Shown here: positions 24,011-34,639 of the stretch, piece by piece
Layout of the letters: each line of letters starts with the position of its first letter
Position numbering within the stretch: the stretch's first letter is position 1
NCBI GenBank assembly: GCA_902702965.1
Contig: CACRXP010000190.1
Location: 498,573-562,572 of the forward strand
Origin: Spirometra erinaceieuropaei
Lineage: Eukaryota > Platyhelminthes > Cestoda > Diphyllobothriidea > Diphyllobothriidae
Direction: 5' to 3'
DNA length: 64,000 bases
Notes under the pieces: model-generated
The model's input: only the letters and a program-made list of their open reading frames with translations
Told to the model about the DNA's origin: nothing
Databases searched by the model: none
Made by a program: the position numbers and the translations under genes

Positions 24011-24480
24011 AGCGACAGTCAGGGTCACGCAAAGTACTGACAACTGACTGAATGTGTGACGTCCAGCCTCACGGGCTGCTTGTCTCCCCTCTCCCCCCCC
24101 CCACCCCTTCCCAATCCGCATGTTGGAACGATGCGGTAGACCTTGGCAACTACTTGCTCAATTGATAGTGTTTGTCGTAAGGACAGACGCGTATGCTCAC
24201 ACCAAGTGCTCACATACCTGCGCAAAGTAGACTGCCAACTGCTATTTTGGGATGGAAAGGTTACACGGCCCAGATTGCAAAACACTGTCCCGGAGGTGTG
24301 ACATTCCAGGCTCTGACCAAACTTCCGGGGAGCGTCGTTTCATCTAGCAGTGCCGGTCTGACGGCTGCAGAGGTCACAGCCAGCAAAGCATGGGCCCTGA
24401 ATTAAATTAGCTGAAAAGCCTGCTTAGCGCGCGTCGGGTTACACTCAAGGCCTGCAGTCTTACCGACCCGGGGTTCCATA
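24011..24480. other. No recognised feature
   Basis: Higher-GC stretch with a pyrimidine run (about 24,086-24,112). Overlapping short frames on both strands carry no motif. Nothing else noted. Confidence 0.4.
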
Positions 24481-24488
24481 GTGGCTTT

Positions 24489-24793
24489 GGTCAGATGTGG
24501 TTTTATAGCCCCACCTGAAGTAAAGAAAACCCCAGCCACCTGTAATACGGGACCGATGTTAATAGGGATTACTACAGGCGGAGCCGGGGAACGCACAGGC
24601 GACGAGGTGAAGTAGTTGTATACAAAAGAAAAGCTATTGGGATATGCGCGGTTGTAATTTGAGTTGCTGAGAAATAGTTGCCCTAACCCTAACTCTAACC
24701 CCTAACCCTAGCCCCTATCCGTAACCCCTAACCCTAACTTCAACCCCAAAAGTTTTGTGTCCATCAGGTGGGGCTACATGACAGCATGTTACC
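24489..24793 (-). mobile_element. Telomere-repeat-carrying MITE, copy E1 (305 bp)
   Basis: Left end GGTCAGATGTGGTTTTATAG.CCCCACCT; right end AGGTGGGGCTACATGACAGCATGTTACC, its imperfect inverse. The flanks GTGGCTTT (24,481-24,488) and GCGGCTCT (24,794-24,801) match at 6 of 8 bases and fit an 8-bp target duplication. The interior on the plus strand runs from a unique part (AAAAGAAAAGCTATTGGGAT, near 24,625) into CCCTAA-type repeats (about 24,680-24,742) and then TGTCCATCAGGTGGGG. Orientation is minus relative to E2 and E3. It is non-coding. Confidence 0.9.
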
Positions 24794-24801
24794 GCGGCTC
24801 T

Positions 24802-26559
24802 TTTGATTTTCACTGTCTCGCCGGTAAACATATTTCTTTTAAAGCCCACAGTACCTAGATCTATAAAGTGTATTTATACGTATTTACGTATACGTATGTA
24901 TTAAATGTCACGGCGGCTACTGCCCCCGGTTTTTCTACTCGACATGGCATACGCGTCATGTGCTGAGTTCAAGTTGATAGTTGCATCAGTCTGTGACTCC
25001 CTGTGCGCTCGTCCAGAGACCTGTAACTCGAAACCACACACTAGGCTGCCAATTAGACTTACGCGAAATAAACAGATGACAAAACAGGTTTTCTAACAGC
25101 ACCTAACTTACAAGCGGCTTCTGCTACTTTAGTCCACAAAGAATTAACGGCAGAATAGCTTGCATCCCCGCAAGAATCCTTTCTCGTGGGGCTGAAAGGG
25201 AAATACCTGCTCAAATTGGCTCTCGAAGATCCTACGTTGGCGAGCCTGTAAGCACGGTGCATTGACAATTTCGAAGTGCCATGACATGCCTTTAGTTTCG
25301 GGCTTGCAGCCTATTCTGATAGCTAATTAGGAGTACGGATAAGTTTGATGAGTTATTGCGACAACAGGAGAAACACGTTTTTTGTTCGTATTTCAAAATT
25401 TGACTGACTCGTCAGCAAGGTGATGTGATATTAACGGAAATGCTGTCAGATAGGCAGAGGTGGGGATGCGAGTGTCTGATTGCATTATATCCGTTTGAGT
25501 TGTCGGCTGTCTACGGAAGTCTGTACTCGGAAACAGTAGAGACGCAGTACGAAATGAGCAGATCTGCTTGTTTTCTCACCACGCGTCGACCAACGCGCGT
25601 TCTCTGCTGGGCAGATGACAGATGAATACACTGGCGCGTGAAGATGCTATCCCAGGTCCACTGGTCAGACACTTCCCACCGTCTGTGCACGAAATCATGG
25701 TCTCAGTCCAGAGTGCGAGCAGCGACTTGGGTGAGTGGGTCACCTCCCTACAATGGCCGTTTGGACTCGCGTGCGCTGGGGGACCACGTCGTGTGTGCGG
25801 CACGCGTAGACGGTTGTTTGGCCTTGTTGGTCCGAGCACAATTCCGGCCGTCTTGATATGGTCCTGTCATTGAAGCCCCGTGAATGTGGGACGAGAGAGT
25901 GCGGCATATGCGGTGCACAGCCGTCTCCCCATAAAATAATTCACGCATGAGCCATCGGCTCTGCGCACACCCACGCGTGGCACACTGTGGACGTCGTCCC
26001 CCGTGACAGTTAAATTCTCACTGGAATTAGCCAAAATGGCGTTGCAGTCGGAGTATTCGCGGTGAAACTGAGGCGTTCGAGTCCCAAAGCCGTGATCGGT
26101 GGTGCGATGATAACGGTCGGCTGCGCACAGAACACGCAGTTAAAAACGGAATGGCCGCCAGTTAAACCTAATGAAAAGACATAAATAAAAATGATTAAAC
26201 ATTGGTCAGAAGCAAATTTTTTATGGAAATCAGAAATGCCAAAGACTCAGGGATCTGCCTCCGATGAGCACGTCTACTTTTTAAATGTACATCCGCGCCT
26301 TCGTACAAACAAGCAGAAAGATAAAACAACAGATGCATGACAATTTTTAAAGGCATAATTCATGGGACAAATGCCCTGCAAGCATCACTGAAATTTCCGA
26401 CGTTGAGAACTGTCACCTATTTCGGTGTTAAGCGAAGATTCTCGAAATGATATTCCGGGATCTGCGTGAGAGTTTTCCGTTTACGCACCGCGCAAGGTAC
26501 GGTTTACTTGGGTGCTAATGTTTTTGTCTGAGTTTGCGAACAGGAAGGTTATAGAATAA
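24802..26559. other. No recognised feature
   Basis: Mixed-composition DNA. 25,570-26,150 is CpG-richer, with several overlapping frames of 66-87 codons on both strands that look compositional. A TTCGAGTCCC motif at about 26,081 resembles a Pol III B box, but no A box or cloverleaf accompanies it. I can support no gene here. Confidence 0.4.
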
Positions 26560-26567
26560 GAGTTTTC

Positions 26568-26904
26568 GGTAAGGTGTGGTTCTGTAGACCCACCTGATGG
26601 ACACAATACTGCTGGGGTTGGGGTTAGGGGTAGGGATTAGGGTTAGGCGTTAGAGGTAAAGAGTTAGGGTTGGGGGTAAGAGTTAGGGGTGGGGGCTAGA
26701 GGTTAGGGTTAGGGCAACTATTTCTCAACCACTCAAAGTACAACCGCGAGCTCCCAATAGCTTTTCTTTTGCATACAATTACTTTACCTAGTCGTCCGTG
26801 CGTTCCCTGACCCCACTTGTAGAAACCCCTATTACCACCGGCCCCGTATTACAGGTGGCTGGTGTTTGTTTGCTTTAGGTGGGGCTACATAACCACATCT
26901 GACC
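26568..26904 (+). mobile_element. Telomere-repeat-carrying MITE, copy E2 (337 bp)
   Basis: Left end GGTAAGGTGTGGTTCTGTAG, right end the inverse of GGTCAGATGTGGTTATGTAG, about 28 bp of inverted terminal repeat continuing to the ACCTG / AGGTGG blocks. It is flanked by identical 8-bp direct repeats GAGTTTTC (26,560-26,567 and 26,905-26,912). The interior is a GGGTTAGG-type telomere-like tract (about 26,620-26,720, with many GGGGTTAGGG variants) followed by unique sequence (CAACTATTTCTCAACCACTC, GCATACAATTACTT). This best-preserved copy defines the family. Confidence 0.95.
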
Positions 26905-26912
26905 GAGTTTTC

Positions 26913-28119
26913 ATAAGATGACAAATCGGCAAGCTGGTTTATGACTAAGAAACTCAAATAGGATGAAGAAATGCTGCTTCAAGGTAACCGTTTTCTGTGA
27001 TTTGGGGGAATTTTTCCTTTGTATAATCTATCAGTGCTTTTTGTAACGGTGATAACCGTGGAGTCTGAAGGTGTCCTGGGAACTTCCACAAAGGATTTGA
27101 TGCCTCCCGTCCACCGTCCGAAAGAATGGTTTCTGTAGTTTACATTCGCCAAGCTCTTCAAAATAGGGCGAGTGGCAGACTCACCTGGAGATGAGACTAA
27201 ATCACAAAGTAAAATATACCTCCACATTGAATGTGTGTGTGTGTTTGTGTTGACCATGCACTTGCCCAAACGGAAAACCTCCGTTAGTTACTTCCCTCAT
27301 AAAGCCCTCCAGGAGATTACTTTGTGGATTAATAATCAGGTTCTTCATTTTCTTTCACAGTTGAGCCAGGGAGAAAGTGTAAACACTTTGCCCGTTGGTC
27401 CTGACAACTTTTCCCTCAGTGGATGAGAAAAATCTTGCTTCCAAACTCCACCATCCGATTAAGATTTTTCGCAGCATAGTTAACTAAGCAGCAAACTATT
27501 TGTGTCAAAACAAACGCGGCACCTTCACCGTTTATGAATAATTCATTTACTGGAACCTGCCTGCACAAAAACATCCTGTGCATAGGCGTTACATTGGCAG
27601 AGCCATGATGGATTATTCCGCCCATGTAGAATACTTGTATACTCCCAAACACTACGGATGTAGCAAAACAGAATTTCATCTGTTGACGCTTTTACTGTGT
27701 TTTGGCTACAGAATTGCGCACACACCTTGGCCTCTGGTTAGTTTTCCATCTGGACGTCAGACTGGCGCGTCAAGAAAAACCATTCGGTTCTTATTTAAGC
27801 CTTCCAATACCTTTAGTGTGAATTGGACAGAAAGTCATTGAACCCCTCCGTCCACCCAATGCATGGCAATTACTCTTGAATAAATACTATCAGAGAGGAC
27901 TACACGCCTTTAAATCAAAGACGAAGGCTTTAAATTACAAATTTATCATTTCTTACTGCTCAGGCGTCCCTCTGACTTAGATGTACGACAGGGAATATCA
28001 TTAAGTGCTTGCTTTTCAGCCTAATAAGTATTTTTGTTGAGACGCAAAGACATCTCATTCGGGCGGCAAAGTCAGAGGAGAATTGACAGTTGCAGGCGTT
28101 AAAAGAACAGCAGTTTGTT
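26913..28119. other. No recognised feature
   Basis: Apparently low-repeat DNA. Plus frames at 27,172-27,426 and 27,578-27,841 (84 and 87 codons) have no known motif and are overlapped by minus frames of similar length. A short GT run lies at about 27,232-27,252. If any single-copy host sequence exists in the window this is a candidate, but I cannot show an exon. Confidence 0.35.
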
Positions 28120-28412
28120 CAGTTTTCGATCGAAACCGACAGGACCACGGGCCGGTGGCCCAGTGGTCAGAGGCGTTGGACTTCTAACTCACAGGTCACG
28201 AGTTCGAGTCCCAGGTATTCTACACTTCAGTATTTGGGTATGACTGGCTGACAACGGCTAATAAGCCAGAAATGGCCATTCCAGTCTCCCTTGTCTTTGT
28301 CGGTAATGCCATTCTGCCTATATATCATGTGCCGCTGTGCGGCTGCTGGTTGAGCTCGAGAGATTTCCGTAAGGACGATCGGTGAGCACCCCTCTATTCC
28401 CCGGACTCACAT
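28120..28412 (+). mobile_element. tRNA-Arg-like SINE, best tRNA head in the window
   Basis: The head resembles tRNA-Arg(TCT): A box TGGCCCAGTGG, anticodon region TTGGACTTCTAACTC (loop CTTCTAA), B box GAGTTCGAGTCCC. The body follows (GGTATGACTGGCTGACAACG, AAGCCAGAAATGGCC, CCAGTCTCCC), then CATTCTGCCTATATATCATG and a shortened tail module (CGATCGGTGAGCACCCC). Upstream CGATCGAAACCGACAGG matches the dimer linker of other copies. The Arg(TCT) origin is inferred from the anticodon stem-loop. Confidence 0.85.
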
Positions 28413-28838
28413 TCTGCTGGCTGTGACCGTTTTCGGAGACCTGAGCTCGGGAATGGGAGGTGGAATGAAACACATCGATGCCGACCTACAATTTAAATAG
28501 AGCCTTGAATTTTCTGCCAAACGAACGTGTTTTGCGATGTCAGTATAGTCAGTTTTCAGCCGCGTTCAGAGAGCTAATGAAAATGTAACCTCTGCATTGA
28601 AAATAGCATCTGCCTACGCTGAAAATGGTTTCCATCACAGTTAGGCCTTCGTCACAAGTGCTGAAAGCCTAAGCAACACATATATGTTTGTTTCTGGGTC
28701 CGCAGCTTTTCCGTTGTGTATTTGGATAATAATTATCGCATTCAGTCAATAGAGCTAATCTGGTATACAGTTTACTATTCCACGACTCACATCGGCGGGT
28801 AACTTGACCCAAATTTGATTAAACTTTCGTCGTCCGGC

Positions 28839-28923
28839 GGTGCCTCCTAACTCAAGTGGTAAGATCTTTGGCTGTACTTAAGCCTTCCCCTTACTGCGTG
28901 GGTTCGAGCCCCACCGAGGCGCC
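28839..28923 (+). tRNA. Class II tRNA-like sequence (Leu/Ser type), probably a pseudogene
   Basis: This 85-nt segment has a complete 7-bp acceptor stem (GGTGCCT with AGGCGCC, one G-T pair), a perfect T arm (GTGGG-TTCGAGC-CCCAC) and a consensus B box. The length and the extra bases before the T arm fit class II tRNAs; the TTTGG..CTTAA..GCGTGGGTTCGA order resembles tRNA-Leu(TAA). The D stem does not pair well. The anticodon stem forms only four pairs (GGCT/AGCC), with a loop reading GTACTTA. It could be a decayed tRNA-Leu/Ser gene or a SINE head without a body. No T-run terminator sits immediately after, although TTTTTT lies at 28,926-28,931. Confidence 0.45.
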
Positions 28924-28944
28924 AATTTTTTCACAACTAAGTCA

Positions 28945-30165
28945 ATTTGGATAATCCCAAAATGTCTCAGTTACGCTAGCGTGCCGACTTTTGAATGAAC
29001 TTTTTGACGATTGCGCGCGAAAAACCTCATTCTGTAGAAATGATTTTCTAAGAAATATAAAATGTTCCCGTTTATCTTCGACTGTATGTTGTACTTACTT
29101 AGCAGAAGAAAACATCTTCTTCGGCTACCGTTATTTAAGAAATGGTATCTTTCTACCTAAAATAACGGTTTTAATCCCAAAATAATATTTCATCCGACCT
29201 ACAAATGCATTAGTGCTTGCGGTTTTCAAGGTAGGTACTGCCAGTTTTCCGTGTGAGGCGGACCATAAATTCTTCTACAAATTCAATGTTTCAAATAAGC
29301 CTCATATATTTTTCTGTAGATGTGGACCATCCCTATAAGCAGCAGCAATATACGGCATTGATATGATGCCATATGAGCAGTCTTAAAAAAAGATCACAAT
29401 TTCCAACTTTTCGGACAGAATATACTTCTTCTAATGCACAACTTTATAAGGATGTCGGTTCCTACCAAACGGGTATAAGAAAGCACATTTTTGTGGGTAC
29501 TTTCTGGTACGATGCGGTTATGCAGCCACGCCTGATGGATATGTTCTGTTGGCGACCTTGTTTCATTGTTGCCGTGTCAACCTTTTCAGTTCAATACCGG
29601 TGGTCCTTCCTGACTTTCGGCCTGTTGTCTCTATCTAACTTTCGCGTTGGATTTTTCAGGGTGAGGGTTTAGAGCTGCGTTCAAGGGTTAGGATTAGGGT
29701 TGGGGTTTATGGGTAGGGACTAGGGTTAGGGGTCATGGCAACTATTTCTCAACCACTCAAAATACAACCGCGGATTCCCAATAAATTTTGCATACAATTA
29801 CTTGACTTTGTCGTCCAGGCGTTCCCCAGCCCCACCTGTTAAAATTTATATTACCACCGGTCCCGTATTACAGGCGGCTGGGGCTTGGTTATCTCAGGGG
29901 CGGCTGCATAACTACATCTGACCTACCTTCTATACAATGTACCTGAATATACGATGACATCGACAATCGGCGGTAAAACTCATATTAATTCATAGGTCAT
30001 AGTTACCGAGTTTGTATTTTGCAGACGGCCGAAAGGTAGGCCATTCAAAAGCCGCCATTCTAGGGCGACCTGGCCATCTTGGATAATTCCGCAGGATAGT
30101 CGGTGTTACATCCTTACATAAGGAATCCTTTCTAATCGAAAACATATTTCATGCGATGAGTCAGG
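28945..30165. mobile_element. Decayed fold-back element (F1/F2-like) interrupted by MITE E3
   Basis: The left arm (TGTCTCAGTTACGCTAGCGT, then TGCCGACTTTTGAATGAAC, TTCTGTAGAAATGA) and right arm (TTTGCAGACGGCCGAAAGG, GCCATTCAAAAGCCG, CCTTTCTAATCGAAAAC, CATATTTCATG) are inverse relatives of each other and of the other fold-back elements. The terminal CAGT ends are not recognisable. E3 (29,506-29,923) sits in the right arm, between TTCCTACCAAACGGGTATAAG and the arm's continuation. Confidence 0.55.
29506..29923 (+). mobile_element. Telomere-repeat-carrying MITE, copy E3 (418 bp), nested
   Basis: Left end GGTACGATGCGGTTATGCAG..CACGCCTGATGG; right end the inverse of GGTCAGATGTAGTTATGCAG. The flanks TACTTTCT (29,498-29,505) and TACCTTCT (29,924-29,931) match at 7 of 8 bases. 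It carries about 120 bp of extra sequence after the left end (29,540-29,660) before the telomere-like tract (GGGTTAGGATTAGGGTTGGG, about 29,687-29,739). It then has the shared CAACTATTTCTCAACCACTC block. Confidence 0.9.
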
Positions 30166-31014
30166 TAACGTACACCTTCATGAACCTCATATTTCTCATA
30201 TAGTGCAAATGAATTTCGCCTAAATCACTAAAACCGTTATTGCTAACTTTTGCACACAGTCCCTTGACATACTATGTCTAACGCATCTGCTTTTCATATC
30301 CTCAGCATATTCAAGGGCCTCTCCCCGATAATAGGGAAGAAGTTAGCAATCGTAAATTTATCCCAGCTTTTTTTATTTCCGACCGATGGACGACTCTTTT
30401 GATTTATGATATAACAGTGGTGCATGTTCTTTCGAAGCAATTTTCTAAAATGCGAAACATCCAAGGCGATCCGTATCTAATGACGTAAGCAAATGTTAAT
30501 ACTGCTTACTGAGCCTCAAAACGTCTTATATGCGGACATTCTTTCTAAACATTGGCAAATATAATGTAGGCTCCAAGTTCAAAAATCCGCGATGCATGTG
30601 GAAATTGTTGATTTTGCGAGGTGTGTGATTGTCTACTAAGCCTAAACCCTGATCACCGCCTCTCATTTGCAGCCATCGTATTTTGCTTCATCCAGTCAAA
30701 AAGGGTGTTGGTTTCAAAAAATATTTTGACAAGTCCGGGAAACAACCATTTCCCACTAGCCATCATATCTCTATCTTTCTGACCGCTTTCCGAAATTGCT
30801 AAGTTGAACGGGGATGCAGCTGTCCAGTAACTACATTTAATAAATGCCTAATTTTTGTCTGTACGACGCTGTCCCCAGTAATCCAATTCCAAGTGAACAG
30901 GACACGCCAAGGGAATAAAAACCTTCCCTCAGCTGTCACGACTCCGTTTTTCTTACCGCCTTCGGAAATCCGCCGCTTCAATTGTGTCTCGAAGGCAGAG
31001 GATTTGTTTGGTTT
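30166..31014. other. No recognised feature
   Basis: AT-rich DNA with no recognised repeat or gene. Complementary overlapping frames at about 30,800-31,165 show no motif. Confidence 0.4.
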
Positions 31015-31985
31015 TTGCAGTAAATGGCCTTTGTCCGTAGACAGAGCTCCCAAAATTCGATGGACTTCGATACACCCATGTATGTCCGCCGGGTGGAAGA
31101 ACGATGGGGGAGAAGTAGGGCAGAAAATTAAAGGGGAAACTCGTGGGAATGTCTTAATTGAATAAGACGAACATGCATTTGGTTCGTTGCTTGGATATTA
31201 GGGGGTGCAAATTAATGAATGCACAGCAGAACATCCAGCTATTTTGACTCGCAATGAGGGGGACTAATGGATTTCATCAAAGCAACGCACCAAACGCGAT
31301 CGAATGGCCCACAATAGAACTTCATCTGTCACGAAGGCCAAAATGCGGTGAAATATTGCTTGGCTAATTTGAGCTTCCTTAAAAGAACTGTTATCTTTTA
31401 TGGTAAAAATTTAAACTAACGAATGTACGTTTACTCATTTGCTAAAGTGCCGAAATTTGACTAATATTGATAAGTACAGAGAGCTGTTTAAAACAAAAAG
31501 CGTGAAATAATCCATTACTTTCCATTTGATTCGCGTGATGAGAAACTCGAATCAAGCATCAGTGAAAGTAGAGAGGACCACTTTTTTAACCAACTGAAAA
31601 ATCTGTAATTGGATTTTGTCAGAGCAAGTCCGTATGCATGTGAAAACAATAGATGAGTGTTATCTTAGTTTGGCAACGTGTGTAGGCGACAAATGCATTC
31701 GCCACATATTTGCTCTGACTGGTAATTTTATTAAACTTGTGGTTCATGCCTGATATTGGTAAAAGTATTAAAGAAACTACAACCGTTTCAGTTCTCCGTA
31801 TTTTGTTACAGTCTAGGTTTGGGCTAATTACTGGCTGTTTTCCGTTTCCGTTGTTTCCTGTTTATGCGATGGTTCACAGGACATTGTCACATTAGCATTC
31901 AGGCTATGACAAAGTGAGGCGATCTGCTGTCTTTGCCCGCATTGTTAAAAACACAGCCTGACCGTTTTGCGGAGGCGTTCTCTAT
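31015..31985. repeat. ~1-kb direct repeat, copy 1
   Basis: Matches 33,037-33,945 in direct orientation about 2.0 kb downstream. Shared blocks are GACAGAGCTCCCAA (31,040) with GACGGAGCTCCCAA (33,057), GCAGAAAATTAAAGGGGAAA with GACAGAAAATTAAAGGGAAA, GGACTAATGGATTTCATCAA with a GTCTAATGGATTTTATCAA block, and AAAATGCGGTGAAATATTGC with AAAGTGCGGTGAAATGTTGC. The match weakens after about 31,400 but returns at CGATCTGCTGTCTTTGCCCG (31,921) against CAATCTCCTGTCTTTTCCTG (33,896). Confidence 0.75.
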
Positions 31986-31991
31986 AATATA

Positions 31992-32976
31992 CAATAGGTG
32001 GGTTAACTCATGAAATGTCAACCGAGATTCCAAAGTGCGTTTTCGTTTCGAAAAGACTAAGTCAATAGGGTTGTAAAAATAATCAGTCTGCAGCATAATT
32101 CTATATTATTTCAATTGCCTCGGGATGTCGGCTTCGAGATGTGGTTCCTTCTGGCTGCATGCAAAAACTACACTCTGTAAAAAACGACTACTTACGTAGC
32201 ATGAATTCTTCTCTTTGATTTTCGATACCCCTAAAAGTGCAATTATATTTCATGGAATACATGCATAAATGATTTTGATTCTTTTGCTCGTTCGGTAGAG
32301 CATTACGTTTTCTTCTAATTTTGTGCTCGAAGGAGGGACATAATTCAGTTTTAAAAAGTTTCTAACTGTGTGACTTTTAAGTGCCGTAAAAAGGTCGTTC
32401 ATAAATCGTCATGTCTCTGCGTTTACCAATTTGGCTCGTAAAGTTAACAATGTGGACAAATTCACTGCTTAATTTATGATCCCTATATGGTCCCCCTTTA
32501 GTGCCGTAGAGACATTTGTGGTTTGCCGTACGCGGAAAATATACGGCTCGTAGTTTATAAACCCTGAATCCAAGTGTGACGGTAGAGCGCGTTTAAAATT
32601 ATTTGGGAATTGGAAAATTTTTTAGAAACCGAAATATAGTATTTCTTCGAGTATAAGATTGGAATACGTATTTTTTACGGAATGAGCGAAAGAGTGAATA
32701 TTTATATGCATCTTTTCCATGAAAAATAAGCGGATTTTTAGGACATCGAAAATCAAAGAGAGGATTTCATGCTACGTGTGTAGTCGTTTCTTACGGAGTG
32801 TAGTTTATGCAAGCAGCCGGACGCAAGCACATCTGAAAGCCGGCATCCTGAGTTAACTGAAATATTATAGAATTATGCTGCTGACTGATTATTTTTACAA
32901 CCCTTCTTAATTAATCTTTTCTAAACGCAAACCCATTTCGGAATTTCGGTTGGCATTTCATGCGTTATTGTACTTA
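31992..32976. mobile_element. Fold-back / long-TIR MITE, family F1 (~985 bp)
   Basis: Left end after TA: CAATAGGTGGGTTAACTCAT, then GAAATGTCAACC. The right end has decayed (GGTTGGCATTTCATGCG, TTATTGTACTTAGG). The arms mirror each other: GGATGTCGGCTTCGAGATG (32,124) against CATCTGAAAGCCGGCATCC (about 32,830), and GTAGCATGAATTC against CATGCTACGTGTGTAGTCG. It lies exactly between the two copies of the ~1-kb direct repeat. It is non-coding. Confidence 0.8.
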
Positions 32977-33036
32977 GGAACAGACTGGAAGTTCGGAGGC
33001 TAAAGAAGATTCGTGGACGCAAACAATGTCTCCAAA

Positions 33037-33945
33037 TACAAATACATTCGTCCATTGACGGAGCTCCCAACTTTCTATGGATTTTGATGCAAGCATATCT
33101 GCCCGCCTGGTGAAGGAACTATGGGGGGAAAGCATGACAGAAAATTAAAGGGAAACGAGCGTGAATGTCTTAATTAAATGAAAGGAACATGCATTAGGTT
33201 TGCTGTTTGGGCGTTAGGGAGCACATATTAGATGATTTAAAGCAGAACACCTATCTACCTTGGCTCGAATTAAGGGGGTCTAATGGATTTTATCAAAGCA
33301 ATACATCAATCACGATCGAAAAGCGTAAAATAGGATTTCATTTCTTATGAAGGTCAAAGTGCGGTGAAATGTTGCTTATCTAATTTAGTCTGTTAAATTA
33401 CCGAATAGCGGACAAATATGAAGAAATGCTGTCAAAAGTGTTACAGAAGGTACATTTTATCACTAAGAACGCTCTGGTCAGTTCTTCTGAGAAGAACCTT
33501 CAGTGAGAAATCAATGAAAGCCATGAGGAATTTTCTTTCGCCTAGTTGGGCAATCTTTAAGCTAATTTTTCTGAGGCGAATCCAACTGCCCTTGAGCATA
33601 AGATATGAGCGATATTTTGATTGGATACCAATTGTAGTCCGCGGATGCGTCCAAAAAATATTTGTTTGCATCGCATTCAAATATTTAGTGTTCGGTCGTT
33701 GGTTTAATAAATACGTGGCCCAAGTGTGACGCTAAAGTAGTGTATTAAAGAGTTTGCAACAATTACAGCCCTGTATATTCTAATACACTTTCAATTTCTA
33801 CTACTTTCTGATGTTATTTGCCACCAACCGTCATCGTTGTCTTGATGTTGAATTGGGCACAAAAGAATAAGCGCTCGATGGATGAGAATGTGAGACAATC
33901 TCCTGTCTTTTCCTGCATTAGTGAAAAATCACACGCTCGTTGGTA
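33037..33945. repeat. ~1-kb direct repeat, copy 2
   Basis: Second copy of 31,015-31,985. A 103-codon plus frame (33,418-33,729), rich in basic and hydrophobic residues, lies in the poorly matching middle. It is shadowed by a minus frame and has no recognisable motif, so I do not call a gene. Confidence 0.7.
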
Positions 33946-34296
33946 TACAAGAAATAGTACATAAATGGGCCGCTGGATTGATTGTTGAACCTAGGGAGGA
34001 AATCAACTGATCCACGTGTGACCAGACTGACTAACACAGGGTGTTCCCTTGATCATTACTTCTTCGTGAAAGTACAGGTCGACGTAGAATCTCCAACAAT
34101 TTCACCTCCCGAAAATAATTAGAGAAGTCCTGTTCATCTCGATTAAAGATAAAGATATCCTTTCCAAACTTCTAACAAACCCATTTCCGATCGATAAAAT
34201 TCTGTCCCCACTGAGCCTCCTCAGACGAGTGACCGACACGCATTACGCTTCTTAGGAAGGTCCGTTAAAGTCACTGAGGAAGAGGATACAAATAAA
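33946..34296. other. No recognised feature
   Basis: Nothing recognised between the direct repeat and MITE E4. Confidence 0.4.
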
Positions 34297-34304
34297 AATC
34301 TTTG

Positions 34305-34576
34305 GGTCAGGTGTGGTTATGTAGTTTCACCTAAAGTAAACAAACCCTGGCCGCCTGTAATTCGAGACCGGTGATAATAGGACTTTTTACAGGTGGAGCC
34401 GGAAAACGCACAGGCGACGAGGTCAAGTAGTTGTACACAAAAGAAAATCTTTTGGGAATGCGTGGTTGTAATGTTAGTGGTTGACAATTAGTTGCCTTAA
34501 CCCCTAACCCCTACCTTTAACCCCAACCGCAACAGTACTACGTCCATCAGGTGGGGCTACGTAACCACATCTCACC
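34305..34576 (-). mobile_element. Telomere-repeat-carrying MITE, copy E4 (272 bp)
   Basis: Left end GGTCAGGTGTGGTTATGTAG, right end the inverse of GGTGAGATGTGGTTACGTAG. The flanks AATCTTTG (34,297-34,304) and TATCTTTT (34,577-34,584) match at 6 of 8 bases. The unique part is shared with E1-E3 (ACAGGCGACGAGGTCAAGTA, ACAAAAGAAAATCTTTTGGG). The telomere-like tract is shortest here (about 34,497-34,530, CCCCTAACCCC). Confidence 0.9.
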
Positions 34577-34639
34577 TATCTTTTCGCTGAAATCAAACGT
34601 GATGAATACTCCGGTACCGTAAACCACTCAGGAAGAGTG

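Noticed and set aside
24680..29739. Interstitial telomeric repeats as scars of chromosome fusion
   Set aside because: The TTAGGG-like tracts occur inside elements with shared inverted ends and 8-bp flanking duplications, in both orientations, so transposition explains them better.
33418..33729. 103-codon plus frame rich in hydrophobic and basic residues
   Set aside because: It is mirrored by a minus frame, has no recognised motif, and the other copy of the direct repeat does not keep the frame.
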